A stretch of DNA of 64,000 nt from CAZAQV01 sp964487255 (GTDB lineage: Bacteria > Myxococcota_A > Polyangia > Polyangiales > CAZAQV01). The position numbers were made by a program, and so were the translations under genes. The notes beneath the pieces are model-generated. The model had not been told where the DNA came from. It saw nothing but the letters and a program-made list of their open reading frames with translations, and made no database searches. The stretch is taken from contig CAZAQV010000016.1 of NCBI GenBank assembly GCA_964487255.1, positions 75,393 to 139,392 of the forward strand, in the 5' to 3' direction. How positions within the stretch are numbered: position 1 is the stretch's first letter; each line of letters opens with the position of its first letter. Positions 16,801 to 26,744 of this stretch are shown here, one piece after another.

Positions 16801-18824
16801 TGGGGTCTGCTCCAGTTCTGGATGAGCGATACGATTTGGTAGCTTACCTCTCCAAATACATTCACACTCTGTGCCAACAGGAACCGGATCTTGTCTTGGT
16901 CGCGCGCGACAGCGAGGCTCTCAAGCTTGCAGCCGCTGCCACACATGGCTTCTGGGTCGCTGGCCTGCAGGACCGGATTGCCCGGAAACGGAATGAAATT
17001 AGGTGGTTCGCTGCCGTTGGGCTGCCATTGTGCGAGGCCGATGCTGCGCCGCTGTCCGCGATCGCGGGCGATGAACCAAAGCCGATAGACCACGTTTGGC
17101 GCGGTGCCATATTCTACAATGACTTCAGGGCTTTCGATGCCCCCTAGGGCGTAGGTTCCGGCGTGACCGCCCTTGCCCACAAGCTCGATCTTGCCGCCTG
17201 TGCCTGAGAGCACGAAGTTGTCCCCCTCATCGCTTACGCGCTGGTAGGCGATCGAGCGTTCGTCGCCGGAATGACAGGTAAAAAACAGCCAATATTGCTC
17301 TGTCTGTTGGTTGAAGGGCAACTTTGCGAACGTGGGTTGCGAGACGCCGTCAGGACAAACAGGGGGCTGTTCTGCTGTCCAACGGGTGTCGTCAGCCGTG
17401 AGAATAGGGGGGCCCAGCTGCAAACTGCTCCGCGTGTGCCGGTAGGGCTCGATCCCGATTTGAGGACCCTCCGGGGTGTCGCGCGTATAGGCGATGACGC
17501 CACCAAAAACGAAGGGATCACGGTACTTTATTTCGTTCATACAGTTGACCGCTTGGCAGCTCTCCGGGGGGTCTAGAGGTTCGCTGATGGGCGCTCCGCC
17601 CGCGCTCGGATCCCAGCTTGGGATGGTGGTGGCAGCGGAGCGACCGATCGCGAAGTCAATCGGATGAAACTCGGCAATTTGGCGCGGATCGGGGGTCGCA
17701 TCATAGAGCACCTGCCAATCCCCACTCTCTTCCTCAAGGGTTGGCGATCCCAATCCCCCAGCGGCCCAGGTACCCGTCGGATTGACATCGCTGACATCAA
17801 ACTGGGCGGATCCGCCCAGTTCCTCCGCAGCGAACTGGCCCGGATTGGCACATTGTGCCGCTGTGAAGTGAACTTGGCCCACCTTCATGGGGTTGCTTGC
17901 GGCTTGGCCTTCGAGCACCAATCGAAGTCCACGCCCCTTGTCCGCGCATCCCTGCGGCTCGAGCATTTTGTCGCGATCGATAAATGCGATGCCTTCGACC
18001 AGCACGGTCTGCTCAGCGAGGCCGGAGGCGGTCACCGTCACGCGCATTACCTCTTCGCTGCCTTCGGTGCTTGGAGTGATTGCAAAATTGATCGTTTGGT
18101 TGGGGTCGGCCGGTTTGTAGGTGCCCGCCAAGAGCGAGGTGTTCCCTCGCAGCACGTCGTATTCCCCGCACGCATTGACAGTCACGCGAATCTCGGTCGC
18201 ATAGCTGGGGCCCGAACCGGGCTGTGAGGCGACGGTGAAGCCAGCGCTCGCGAAATCGTCTTCGCAGCCTTCGCCCGCGCTCAGTCTCGGCTTGAACTGC
18301 ACGTAACCGAACAGGCCCAGGTCGGCCGTGACGCAATCATCGTCGCGTACGTAGCGCATGGCTGTGCGGCCGCCGACGAAGCTCATCTCACCCGCCCTTT
18401 CGATTACGGGCGTCGCACCTTTTACGTCCCAGTTTGCAAACCTGCTGACGATATCCCACGGCTCGTTGACTTCGATGTCTTCGTTCTGCTCGCCGCAGCA
18501 AGCTGCGATGTGGGAGCAGTCGTAATCGTTGCAATCGACGAGGCCGTCGTTGTCGTTGTCGTTGCCATCTTCGCAGTTGATCTCGGTTCGGACGGCGTCC
18601 GGGCCGGCGTCCATTCCGCCATCGGGTCCTGCTTCCAGCTGACCATCGGTCCCACCATCGGGCGGCGTATAGGTCGGCTCGTAAAACACCGTACACCCCG
18701 AAGCCAAAAGGAAGAGCCAAGGGTAGAGACGCGATGAGCGTGCGGAGCCCAAGCAACCCGATCTGCTACAAGCAGATCGCCGGTTGCGACGCGTAGCCGC
18801 GAAGAGCCAGAAAACAGAGTTCAT
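16788..18824 (-). CDS. Large surface lipoprotein, paralogue of the next gene, with a repeat element inside its signal peptide
   Basis: 678 aa. The ATG at 18824 overlaps the upstream stop as ATGA, indicating translational coupling and supporting this start. The lipobox is LLASGC near residue 44, unusually far from the start. Between them lies an ~81-base palindromic repeat that encodes an Arg/Ser-rich stretch (residues ~6-32). A DGG/DAG-rich linker and the motif CEDGNDNDNDGLVDCNDYDC follow, then a jelly-roll-like region and propeller-like blades (YWLFFTCHSGD, YRLWFIARD) as in the downstream paralogue. Likely exported and lipidated if the long basic n-region is tolerated. Enzymatic role not assignable. 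Confidence 0.78.
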   Translation of the reverse strand: MNSVFWLFAATRRNRRSACSRSGCLGSARSSRLYPWLFLLASGCTVFYEPTYTPPDGGTDGQLEAGPDGGMDAGPDAVRTEINCEDGNDNDNDGLVDCNDYDCSHIAACCGEQNEDIEVNEPWDIVSRFANWDVKGATPVIERAGEMSFVGGRTAMRYVRDDDCVTADLGLFGYVQFKPRLSAGEGCEDDFASAGFTVASQPGSGPSYATEIRVTVNACGEYDVLRGNTSLLAGTYKPADPNQTINFAITPSTEGSEEVMRVTVTASGLAEQTVLVEGIAFIDRDKMLEPQGCADKGRGLRLVLEGQAASNPMKVGQVHFTAAQCANPGQFAAEELGGSAQFDVSDVNPTGTWAAGGLGSPTLEEESGDWQVLYDATPDPRQIAEFHPIDFAIGRSAATTIPSWDPSAGGAPISEPLDPPESCQAVNCMNEIKYRDPFVFGGVIAYTRDTPEGPQIGIEPYRHTRSSLQLGPPILTADDTRWTAEQPPVCPDGVSQPTFAKLPFNQQTEQYWLFFTCHSGDERSIAYQRVSDEGDNFVLSGTGGKIELVGKGGHAGTYALGGIESPEVIVEYGTAPNVVYRLWFIARDRGQRRSIGLAQWQPNGSEPPNFIPFPGNPVLQASDPEAMCGSGCKLESLAVARDQDKIRFLLAQSVNVFGEVSYQIVSLIQNWSRPQWPN
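18722..18802. repeat. Dispersed palindromic element, locus C, inside a coding region
   Basis: The hairpin at 18753-18787 (element orientation minus) has outer stem GCAACC/GGTTGC, 2-base bulge GG, perfect 9-bp inner stem CGATCTGCT/AGCAGATCG and loop TGT. The flanks ctcttcgcggctacgcgtc and ttgggctccgcacgctcatcgcg match locus B closely while the stem bases differ in a compensating way. It occupies codons about 6-32 of the lipoprotein gene starting at 18824, in frame. Confidence 0.8.
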
Positions 18825-20167
18825 GGTGTCACCCCACCGCTGATGACCGCACCACCTTGCACGGGAGCAGCGCCGATGCGGATGCGAAGCGCGGGTTCGA
18901 CCTCATGTTCATCGAGCAGTGTCAGAACCAGCGCGGTGATGCCGAGTGCCGCGGTTGCGCCAAGCGCGATGTTGCCCCAAAGACGCGCGTCCTCTGCTTG
19001 ATCAAAGATGCTCTGGTCGTCGGGAGCGTCCTGGTTGTCTTGGTAGCTGAGCCAGTAGTTGAGCTGCAAGGCTGCTGTTCCCGCCGCTGCGACGCCCGTC
19101 GCAATCCAAGACACGGTGGGCCACGGTTCGAGCTTCGTCTGTTCGAGTTCGATATCGTCTCGGCTCACCGCGACGGTCTGCTGCTGACCGGCCGAAAGCG
19201 AAAACGCAGCTTCCGCAGGTGCAAAACCTGGCGCTTGCAGTCGAAGTCGATGGCGTCCCGCCTCGGTGTCGAACGAAAACGTTTTCTTGTTCCGGGCCAC
19301 CACGGCGCCGTCGAGTTCTGCGATGACCGCGACGGGAGCGCGGAGTGAAAAGCTCGCTGGGGCAGCGCGCACGCTTGTGCCGCGTAGGTCCACCGTCATC
19401 GGCTCGCCCGGGGCGACGTCGAGGCTTCGCTCAATACGCCCCATGTTCACGCGTAGCTTGTGTTTGCCGGGCAACAGCATCACCGCTTCGCCTTCTTCGA
19501 TCCTCTTACCATCGAGTTCGACCACCATGCCCGGCGCATGCACGATCAGAGGGACTTCGAGTAACTCGAGTTGGGCTCGCACGCGGCCCGAAGTGCCTCG
19601 CTCCAAGGTCACTTTCTTTTGCGTACCGCGATAACCCTTCTTGGCGAGCAACAGCGTCGTCTCTGTTCTGGGCTCGACCGCAATCGAGAGCGGCGTGTTG
19701 CCTAAGCTCGGCGTATCGGCGCGGCCAATGCGTACGCTTGCGCCGGCGGGTTCGGTTTCAATGTTAACGATACCCACGCGCTGCGTGAGGTGCTCCAACT
19801 GCTTTTGTGCACGCTCACGCTTGTCTTCTTTGAGGTCTTCGAATTGTAAAAACTCTTGGTAGTAGTTGTATGCCTCGGTGTCGCGATCGAGTCCTTCGAG
19901 CGCCACCGCCGTATTGAACAGCACATTGCGGTTTCGAGCGATGCGAAGGCTCTCGACGTAGGCGTCGAGCGCGAGTTGGAGGCTCGCCTTTTTGCGTGCG
20001 CCGCGCTGCGATTGGGCGCGTTGCAGTTCCCGGTTTCCACGCTCGAACAGAGTGCGGGCTTCGGCCAGTGACTGACCTTGAGCACGAGGGGTGGGCATCA
20101 TGCCAAGCATCCCCACAAAGCACAGCGCGAGACCCCAGCGCTGCTTTGCGAGCAAGGAAAAAGCCAT
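18821..20167 (-). CDS. Exported TPR/PEGA-domain protein
   Basis: 448 aa. A signal peptide (…WGLALCFVGMLGMMPTPRAQGQ) leads into an N-terminal helical repeat region (about 30-135, ARTLFERGNRELQRA…) with TPR character. A PEGA domain follows from VGIVNIETEPAGASV with its GNTPL…LLAKKGYRG pattern, then further beta repeats (VELDGKRIEEGE, AELDGAVVARNKK). Two hydrophobic helices lie near the C-terminus (about 355-375 and 395-415). PEGA domains are found in surface or cell-envelope proteins. It is the first gene of a translationally coupled set with the two large lipoproteins downstream (ATGA overlap), so it may assemble with them at the envelope. Era lies 53 bases upstream. Confidence 0.78.
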   Translation of the reverse strand: MAFSLLAKQRWGLALCFVGMLGMMPTPRAQGQSLAEARTLFERGNRELQRAQSQRGARKKASLQLALDAYVESLRIARNRNVLFNTAVALEGLDRDTEAYNYYQEFLQFEDLKEDKRERAQKQLEHLTQRVGIVNIETEPAGASVRIGRADTPSLGNTPLSIAVEPRTETTLLLAKKGYRGTQKKVTLERGTSGRVRAQLELLEVPLIVHAPGMVVELDGKRIEEGEAVMLLPGKHKLRVNMGRIERSLDVAPGEPMTVDLRGTSVRAAPASFSLRAPVAVIAELDGAVVARNKKTFSFDTEAGRHRLRLQAPGFAPAEAAFSLSAGQQQTVAVSRDDIELEQTKLEPWPTVSWIATGVAAAGTAALQLNYWLSYQDNQDAPDDQSIFDQAEDARLWGNIALGATAALGITALVLTLLDEHEVEPALRIRIGAAPVQGGAVISGGVTP

Positions 20168-20220
20168 AAGTGTCGTTAGCCTAACCTGTCTTCGCGAAGT
20201 TCGCTACGTACCAACTAGGG

Positions 20221-21135
20221 TCAAGACTCTAGGATTTCGCGCGCCGCATGCGGATCGCGCGTCCAGTCTTGTATCACTTTGACCCACAGTTTGAGGAACA
20301 CGTGCCGCTGAAGGTGCGCCTCGATCGCCTCGCGCGCTTCGCTTCCAATGGCCTTGAGCGAACTGCCCTTCTTTCCGATCACGATGCCTTTGTGGCTCTC
20401 GCGTTCGACGATCAGCGTCGCTTCGATCGTCGTATGTTTCGGTCCCTCTTCGAATCGATCGATCTTGACGGCAATTCCGTACGGAAGTTCGTCCCGTACA
20501 TTTCGCATCGCTGCCGCGCGAACGAACTCTGCGACGAAAAACCGTTCGGGGCGGTCCGTGAGAAACTCCGGGTCGTAAAGAAGACCCGGTTCAAACAAGT
20601 CCCGGAGTGTTTCGATAAGCGGTTCGAAACGTTCGTCACGCAAGGCTGAAACCGGAATTATTGCGTGAAAGTTGAACGCCTTCTGATACGACTCAAGCAG
20701 GGGTAGCAACCGTGCCTTGTCGCGCAGTAAGTCCACCTTGTTGAGCACCAAAATCACCGGACACGAAACGCTGCGAAGCGATTCAAAGAGTCGCGTGTCG
20801 CGCGCTAAAGCCGTTTCGATTTTTGCCTTTGGGTCGACGGCACTGACCATCACGACCGCGTCGACATCGGCCAGCTGGCGTGCGGCCTCATCCACCAACA
20901 GTCGGTGCAGGGCTGTCTTGCTGTGACCCATGCCGGGGGTGTCGACAAAGGCGATCTGCGTCTCCGGATCCTTTTCGTAATACACGCCAAGAATCGCCGT
21001 CCGCGTCGTTCCAGGCCGAGACGTTGCGACCGCAAGCGTTTGTCCGAGGAGTGCGTTGAGCAACGTCGACTTGCCGGTATTGGGGCGGCCCACAATGGCA
21101 ACTCTTCCGGACTTGCTCTGCTCAGAATCGCTCAT
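20221..21135 (-). CDS. era: GTPase Era, ribosome biogenesis factor
   Basis: Binds the 3' end of 16S rRNA and couples 30S subunit maturation to GTP hydrolysis. 304 aa, the normal Era length. The G1 motif GRPNTGKS is at 16-23, G3 is DTPGMGH, G4 is NKVD, and a KH type II RNA-binding domain follows (IGKKGSSLKAIGSEAREAIE). The last residues are charged, as in the family. It lies 15 bases downstream of an outer-membrane protein gene and upstream of the PEGA/lipoprotein set on the same strand, so this housekeeping gene appears to share a transcript with envelope genes. Confidence 0.95.
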   Translation of the reverse strand: MSDSEQSKSGRVAIVGRPNTGKSTLLNALLGQTLAVATSRPGTTRTAILGVYYEKDPETQIAFVDTPGMGHSKTALHRLLVDEAARQLADVDAVVMVSAVDPKAKIETALARDTRLFESLRSVSCPVILVLNKVDLLRDKARLLPLLESYQKAFNFHAIIPVSALRDERFEPLIETLRDLFEPGLLYDPEFLTDRPERFFVAEFVRAAAMRNVRDELPYGIAVKIDRFEEGPKHTTIEATLIVERESHKGIVIGKKGSSLKAIGSEAREAIEAHLQRHVFLKLWVKVIQDWTRDPHAAREILES

Positions 21136-21150
21136 TTACCGACTTGCGTA

Positions 21151-22524
21151 TTAGTCATCGTAGAGTTCGTAGCCGAGAGCCACGCCGAAATAAAGTGCGC
21201 GGTCGTGTCCGCTGCTGGCGTTTTCAGCGAGGTTGCTCGCGTTACCGGAGAACGAAAGACTGTAGGTCACGTAGCGGAGCCACGCGCCGTAGGTGAAGCC
21301 CATGTCGAGCGCTCCGCCCGCATAGGCGCCGACGTCAAAGCCGAGGGTGCTACCGCTCTCTCCAAAGATCGGTGTCAGGTCACCCATGCCAAGGGCGTAG
21401 CGAAACCCGGCGTGCAGCTGTGCGACCAACGTCTTGTCGATCAAGGGCAGCTCCCCCACGACGCCGGCACGCAAGTACCAATAGGTTGAGCTGGGAAACA
21501 CGAGGTTTTCTGCCTCGCTCCCATCGGGGTCGCGTCCGCGTTCGTCGATGCTGAAGCTATCGACGCCCAATCCGATTGCGGGGCCCACCTCGAGGGAGTC
21601 GAGCTTGAGCCGGTAGCCAACGTCGGCTGAGAGTCGAAATGTCGACGAGTCAAACACACCACCGAAGTCGTCGACGGACGTGAAGAACGGGGCGAACGCC
21701 AGCTCAGCGTCGACGAACACGCCTTGCACGTCGCGCAGCTTGTTGCCGTATGGCCGTGCATGTAGCCGAATGCCGAGTTCGGTAAAAAACAAGGAGTCGT
21801 ACACACGTGTCTGTGGTCCCCCGACATCGCTGTCCATTGAGCGAAGCCGGACCAATGCGTCGCGGTTTCGCGCGCCGATCGACGCTTGCATGTTGAGCAG
21901 CGGCTTGAGTTCGCGTGACTCGTCCTCCTCGATCTCGTCGTCGACGTATCCGATGGGGACAGCTTCCTCAGGCGGTTCTTCTGGAGGTGGGCCCTCCTCA
22001 AGTTCGCGCATCGAGCTTGAAGCTTCGCGGTAGGCGTCTTCGACAAACTTCCTGAACTTGGCCTGGTCGCGGCGACGGAGTGAACCCGTGAACGAACGTT
22101 GGCTGAGTTCCTCACCGTTCTTGTCGAAAAACGTGAGCGAAATGGTTTTCTCTCGCTTGCCCGTGACCGAGCCACGGACGAAGATGTCGATCAGGAGCTC
22201 CTTGGAGAGCTCTTTCAGTGAACTGTTCTTGTCGAGCGAGACCCCAAGACGAGAAGCACTGTATTCGACATCGCTAAGCGGCACGACGATCGCCACGTCT
22301 TGCAGCGAGGTGTCGACCAGCGCCCGAATCGACTCGGTTCGGGAGCCCTTGAGGCTCAGGACGGCAACCTGGCGGTCGATGACCGGCTCGTCGACGAATG
22401 CGGGCTCATCGCCGTCCTGCGCGGCGCTGGGCAAGGGCGGACAAAGCGCGCAAGCGAGGGTGAGCACGAGCAGACCACATCGAGATCGCGAGGTCGCCGA
22501 CTCATGGGGCGGGCTGATGCTCAT
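21151..22524 (-). CDS. Outer-membrane beta-barrel protein with N-terminal periplasmic domain
   Basis: 457 aa from the ATG at 22524, which gives a signal peptide (CGLLVLTLACALCPPLPSAAQ); the frame extends upstream without signal features. The first ~130 mature residues are an alpha/beta region (VAVLSLKGSRTESIRALVDTSL, DVEYSASRLG), followed by an acidic Pro/Glu linker (GPPPEEPPEEAVP, EIEEDESREL). From about 220 on the protein has alternating amphipathic strands with aromatic belts typical of a barrel (GELPLIDKTLVAQLHAGFRY) and ends in YELYDD rather than a terminal Phe. The N-terminal half resembles the adventurous-motility-type domain seen in many Myxococcota envelope proteins; this is inference. 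Divergent from the SRPBCC gene. Confidence 0.7.
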   Translation of the reverse strand: MSISPPHESATSRSRCGLLVLTLACALCPPLPSAAQDGDEPAFVDEPVIDRQVAVLSLKGSRTESIRALVDTSLQDVAIVVPLSDVEYSASRLGVSLDKNSSLKELSKELLIDIFVRGSVTGKREKTISLTFFDKNGEELSQRSFTGSLRRRDQAKFRKFVEDAYREASSSMRELEEGPPPEEPPEEAVPIGYVDDEIEEDESRELKPLLNMQASIGARNRDALVRLRSMDSDVGGPQTRVYDSLFFTELGIRLHARPYGNKLRDVQGVFVDAELAFAPFFTSVDDFGGVFDSSTFRLSADVGYRLKLDSLEVGPAIGLGVDSFSIDERGRDPDGSEAENLVFPSSTYWYLRAGVVGELPLIDKTLVAQLHAGFRYALGMGDLTPIFGESGSTLGFDVGAYAGGALDMGFTYGAWLRYVTYSLSFSGNASNLAENASSGHDRALYFGVALGYELYDD

Positions 22525-22609
22525 GGGATGCCGTAGGCTAGCAAAAAAACAGGTGAATCGGCCACTCTTGAATGAACCTTCAGGCTGGCCCGTCTTTGTA
22601 GGGTAGTTT

Positions 22610-23227
22610 ATGCGAGTGAAGAAAAGATATGATTGTGCGCTCCTGACGATACTGATGGTGGTCGGCACTGTGCAGTTCGTCCACGCCCAGAACGAGGCGG
22701 GCTCCCCGGTCGAGCAAGCCGCGGCTCTCGGTCAAAGAATCGAGCGTGGTAACGAAAAAGAAGCCAATGGCGCCGTGTATGGCGTTGCGACGGGCGTTGT
22801 CGACGCTCCCATCGAACAGGTGATGCAGACCGTCGTCGACTACAAGGACTATGCGAGCTTTATGCCGCACTTCAAGAAGAGTCGGGAGCTGTCTCGCCGC
22901 GGAAACAAAGCGATTTTGTACCTGGAGGTTTCCATTCTCAAGGGCGCGAAGACCCTCTGGACCAACGCGAAGGTCTACGAGCTCCGGCCCCAGGGCAAGA
23001 CCCGTATCGTTGAGGCCAAAATGATCCGAGGCAAGGGCAACATGGGCCAGTTTGCGGCGCGCTGGGAGGTCACCCCGATCGACACTGGCCGGACACTCGT
23101 GCAGTTTCGGCTGATCGTGGACCCAGATTTGCCGGTGCCTCACAGCCTGATCGATGAGCAGAACATGAAGGCCGCTTCACACGCCATCAAGGCCCTGCGC
23201 AAGAAGCTCGGCGTGCTGCCCCGGTAG
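22610..23227 (+). CDS. Exported SRPBCC / COQ10-like (START-fold) protein
   Basis: 205 aa. An N-terminal signal peptide (YDCALLTILMVVGTVQFVHA) is followed by a ~150-residue SRPBCC domain: VVDAPIEQVMQTVVDYKDYASFMP is the characteristic first strand/helix of polyketide cyclase/COQ10-type proteins, and the C-terminal helix LIDEQNMKAASHAIKALRKKL closes the fold. Such domains bind hydrophobic ligands, so a periplasmic lipid or quinone carrier is plausible but not demonstrable. The gene precedes the ATP synthase operon by 165 bases with a promoter-like sequence between, so it is probably a separate transcription unit. Confidence 0.75.
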   Translation: MRVKKRYDCALLTILMVVGTVQFVHAQNEAGSPVEQAAALGQRIERGNEKEANGAVYGVATGVVDAPIEQVMQTVVDYKDYASFMPHFKKSRELSRRGNKAILYLEVSILKGAKTLWTNAKVYELRPQGKTRIVEAKMIRGKGNMGQFAARWEVTPIDTGRTLVQFRLIVDPDLPVPHSLIDEQNMKAASHAIKALRKKLGVLPR

Positions 23228-23289
23228 CACTGCGCAGTTATCGCACGCCGGGGGCCGTGGTCTCGGCATTTTCCGCAGAAAACATAGCG

Positions 23290-23318
23290 TTGACGCTGTT
23301 CAGGGCCGCTGCTAGATA
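23290..23318 (+). promoter_or_regulatory. Candidate sigma-70 promoter of the ATP synthase operon
   Basis: TTGACG at 23290-23295 is followed after exactly 17 bases by TAGATA at 23313-23318, about 75 bases before the first atp start codon. The -35 is good and the -10 moderate. Confidence 0.45.
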
Positions 23319-23392
23319 GGCGCCACCTGAGGGGTTTTTCTATTCGAAATTGACCCTAGGGAGCAGTTGAACCTTTTGAGAGACCACGGACC

Positions 23393-23848
23393 ATGGCAAT
23401 GACGATACTGGCCGGCGCGCTCATCGACCTCGATGGCACACTTTTCTTCGTCCTCGTGATTTTCGGGGCACTTTTTCTCATCCTGCGCTCGACGCTCTTC
23501 AAGCCTTTTTTGAAGTTGGTCGAGGCCCGCGAGCAAGCCATTGAGGGTGCACGCGTCGAGGCCAAACAGATGCAAAAAGAGGCCCGCGAGAAGAGCAAGA
23601 AGTTCGACGAGGAGCTTCGCAAGGTCAGGGTCGAAGCCGGCGCAGAGCGCGACCGGCTTCGCCAAGAAGGTCAGCGCCTCGAGCGCCAAATCCTCGACCG
23701 CGTTCGTGAAGAGACGCAGCAGGCGCTTACTGTGGCCGACGAGCAGATGCGCCGCGAAGCGGAGCGCATCCGCACCTCGCTGAAACAAGATGTTCCGGCG
23801 ATGGGACAGGCCGTCGCCACTCGACTCTTGGGTAGGGAGCTAAACTGA
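23393..23848 (+). CDS. atpF: ATP synthase F0 subunit b' (peripheral stalk)
   Basis: 151 aa. One N-terminal membrane helix (LFFVLVIFGALFLILRSTLFKPFL) precedes a long charged coiled coil (VEAREQAIEGARVEAKQMQKEA…) ending in AVATRLLGREL, as in b/b' subunits. It pairs with the longer b protein encoded next to make a heterodimeric stalk linking F0 to F1. The stop overlaps the next start as TGATG, indicating translational coupling. Two possible ATGs (23393, 23399) lie close together. First gene of the partial atp operon. The symbol is shared with the other b-type subunit. Confidence 0.88.
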   Translation: MAMTILAGALIDLDGTLFFVLVIFGALFLILRSTLFKPFLKLVEAREQAIEGARVEAKQMQKEAREKSKKFDEELRKVRVEAGAERDRLRQEGQRLERQILDRVREETQQALTVADEQMRREAERIRTSLKQDVPAMGQAVATRLLGRELN

Positions 23849-24489
23849 TGACCCTCACAAAACGCCTGGCGAACCGCATACGAATCGCCACCGTCGCAGC
23901 GTTGGTTTGGAGTATTTCCAGTCCGGCTTTCGCCGAGGAAGGCCATCACGGCTTTCATGCGAATGCGTTCTTTTGGGGACAGCTGATCAACTTCTGTCTA
24001 CTCCTTTTTCTCTTCTTCAAGTTCGGCAAACCCGCTCTGGACAAGTACTTTGCCGAGCGCCGCAAGAATATCGCGGCCGATCTCGACGAGGCGACGCGCC
24101 TCAAAAAAGAGGCCGAGCAGACGTTTGCGGAGTACGAGGCAAAGCTCGCGGAACTCGACCAGGAGCTGGCGACGCTGCGAGCTGACGTCATCAAAGCGGG
24201 TGAGGTCGAGCGCGATCGCATTGTCGAGGAGGCCGAGGGCAAGGCCGCGCGCCTCCGTAGAGACAACCAGTTCATCATTGATCAGCGCGGCAAGCAGTTG
24301 CGCCTCGACCTGCGTCGTGAGGCCGCCGAGTCCACCATCGAATCAGCACGTCAGTCACTTAAAGAGCGCCTCAGTGCAGACGATCACCGGCGTTTGGCCG
24401 AAGAGTTTCTCAAAGAGCTAGCCGGGGAGCCGAGTTCACAATCGAAGAGTGCTGTGCCGGGTGCACAGCCGCCGCGAGGGGTTGTCTAG
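23848..24489 (+). CDS. atpF: ATP synthase F0 subunit b with extra N-terminal segment
   Basis: 213 aa, longer than the usual ~156. An additional N-terminal stretch (IRIATVAALVWSISSPAFAEEGHHG) reads like a cleavable signal peptide before the regular b-subunit membrane helix (FWGQLINFCLLLFLFFKFGKPAL). The coiled-coil stalk follows (LDEATRLKKEAEQTFAEYEAKLAELDQEL…), then a C-terminal extension rich in Ser/Pro. Similar extended b subunits occur in other delta-proteobacterial lineages. It forms the peripheral stalk with b' and binds delta. It overlaps atpF' by one base, and atpH begins 2 bases after its stop. Confidence 0.88.
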   Translation: MTLTKRLANRIRIATVAALVWSISSPAFAEEGHHGFHANAFFWGQLINFCLLLFLFFKFGKPALDKYFAERRKNIAADLDEATRLKKEAEQTFAEYEAKLAELDQELATLRADVIKAGEVERDRIVEEAEGKAARLRRDNQFIIDQRGKQLRLDLRREAAESTIESARQSLKERLSADDHRRLAEEFLKELAGEPSSQSKSAVPGAQPPRGVV

Positions 24490-24491
24490 TC

Positions 24492-25028
24492 ATGGCTGCT
24501 GTTGCACGACGTTATGCCCAAGCGATGATCGAACTCGCCCGTGAGTCGGGTGGCCTTCGGTCTGTTCAATCCGAGCTTGAGAAGCTGGGTGCGATGTGGT
24601 CGGAGAGTCCCGATCTTCGTGAAGCTTTCGAAACCCCCGAACTTGGTACCGATGCTCGTAAAGCGTTGGTCGATGCCATGTCCAGTAAGGCGGGGGCTTC
24701 GACGCACGTGACGAACTTTCTTCGCTTGCTTGCCGACCGCCGGCGCATGGAGTCGCTGCCCGACATCGTGGGCGAGTTCGTCGCGTTGGCTGAAGCAGAG
24801 ACCAACCAAGTGCGCGCGCAGGTGACGACCGCGGTGCAGCTTGATGACGACTACTATCGGCGGCTGCAGGGAACGCTCGAATCGCTCACCGGAAAGACCG
24901 TCACGCTCGAGCGTGACGTCGACCCGGAAATTCTTGGTGGCGTGATCGCCCGTATTGGCGGTCGCGTGTTCGACGGCAGCCTTCGTTCCCGACTATCTGA
25001 ACTCCACGAGAAGCTCATCACCGAATAA
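24492..25028 (+). CDS. atpH: ATP synthase F1 subunit delta
   Basis: 178 aa, normal length. The start AVARRYAQAMIELA is the canonical delta (OSCP) N-terminus, and the C-terminal domain ends with DPEILGGVIARIGGRVFDGSLRSRL, the family signature. It connects the alpha subunits of F1 to the b/b' stalk. A GAGGGG Shine-Dalgarno lies within the end of atpF. A short AT-rich spacer (25029-25083) separates it from atpA. Confidence 0.95.
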   Translation: MAAVARRYAQAMIELARESGGLRSVQSELEKLGAMWSESPDLREAFETPELGTDARKALVDAMSSKAGASTHVTNFLRLLADRRRMESLPDIVGEFVALAEAETNQVRAQVTTAVQLDDDYYRRLQGTLESLTGKTVTLERDVDPEILGGVIARIGGRVFDGSLRSRLSELHEKLITE

Positions 25029-25083
25029 CCCCGCGATACATCCTTAGAACCGCAGTACACAAAACCAGTACAGAAAAAAAGAT

Positions 25084-26736
<1,653 letters not shown>

Positions 26737-26744
26737 GCGAGTCA

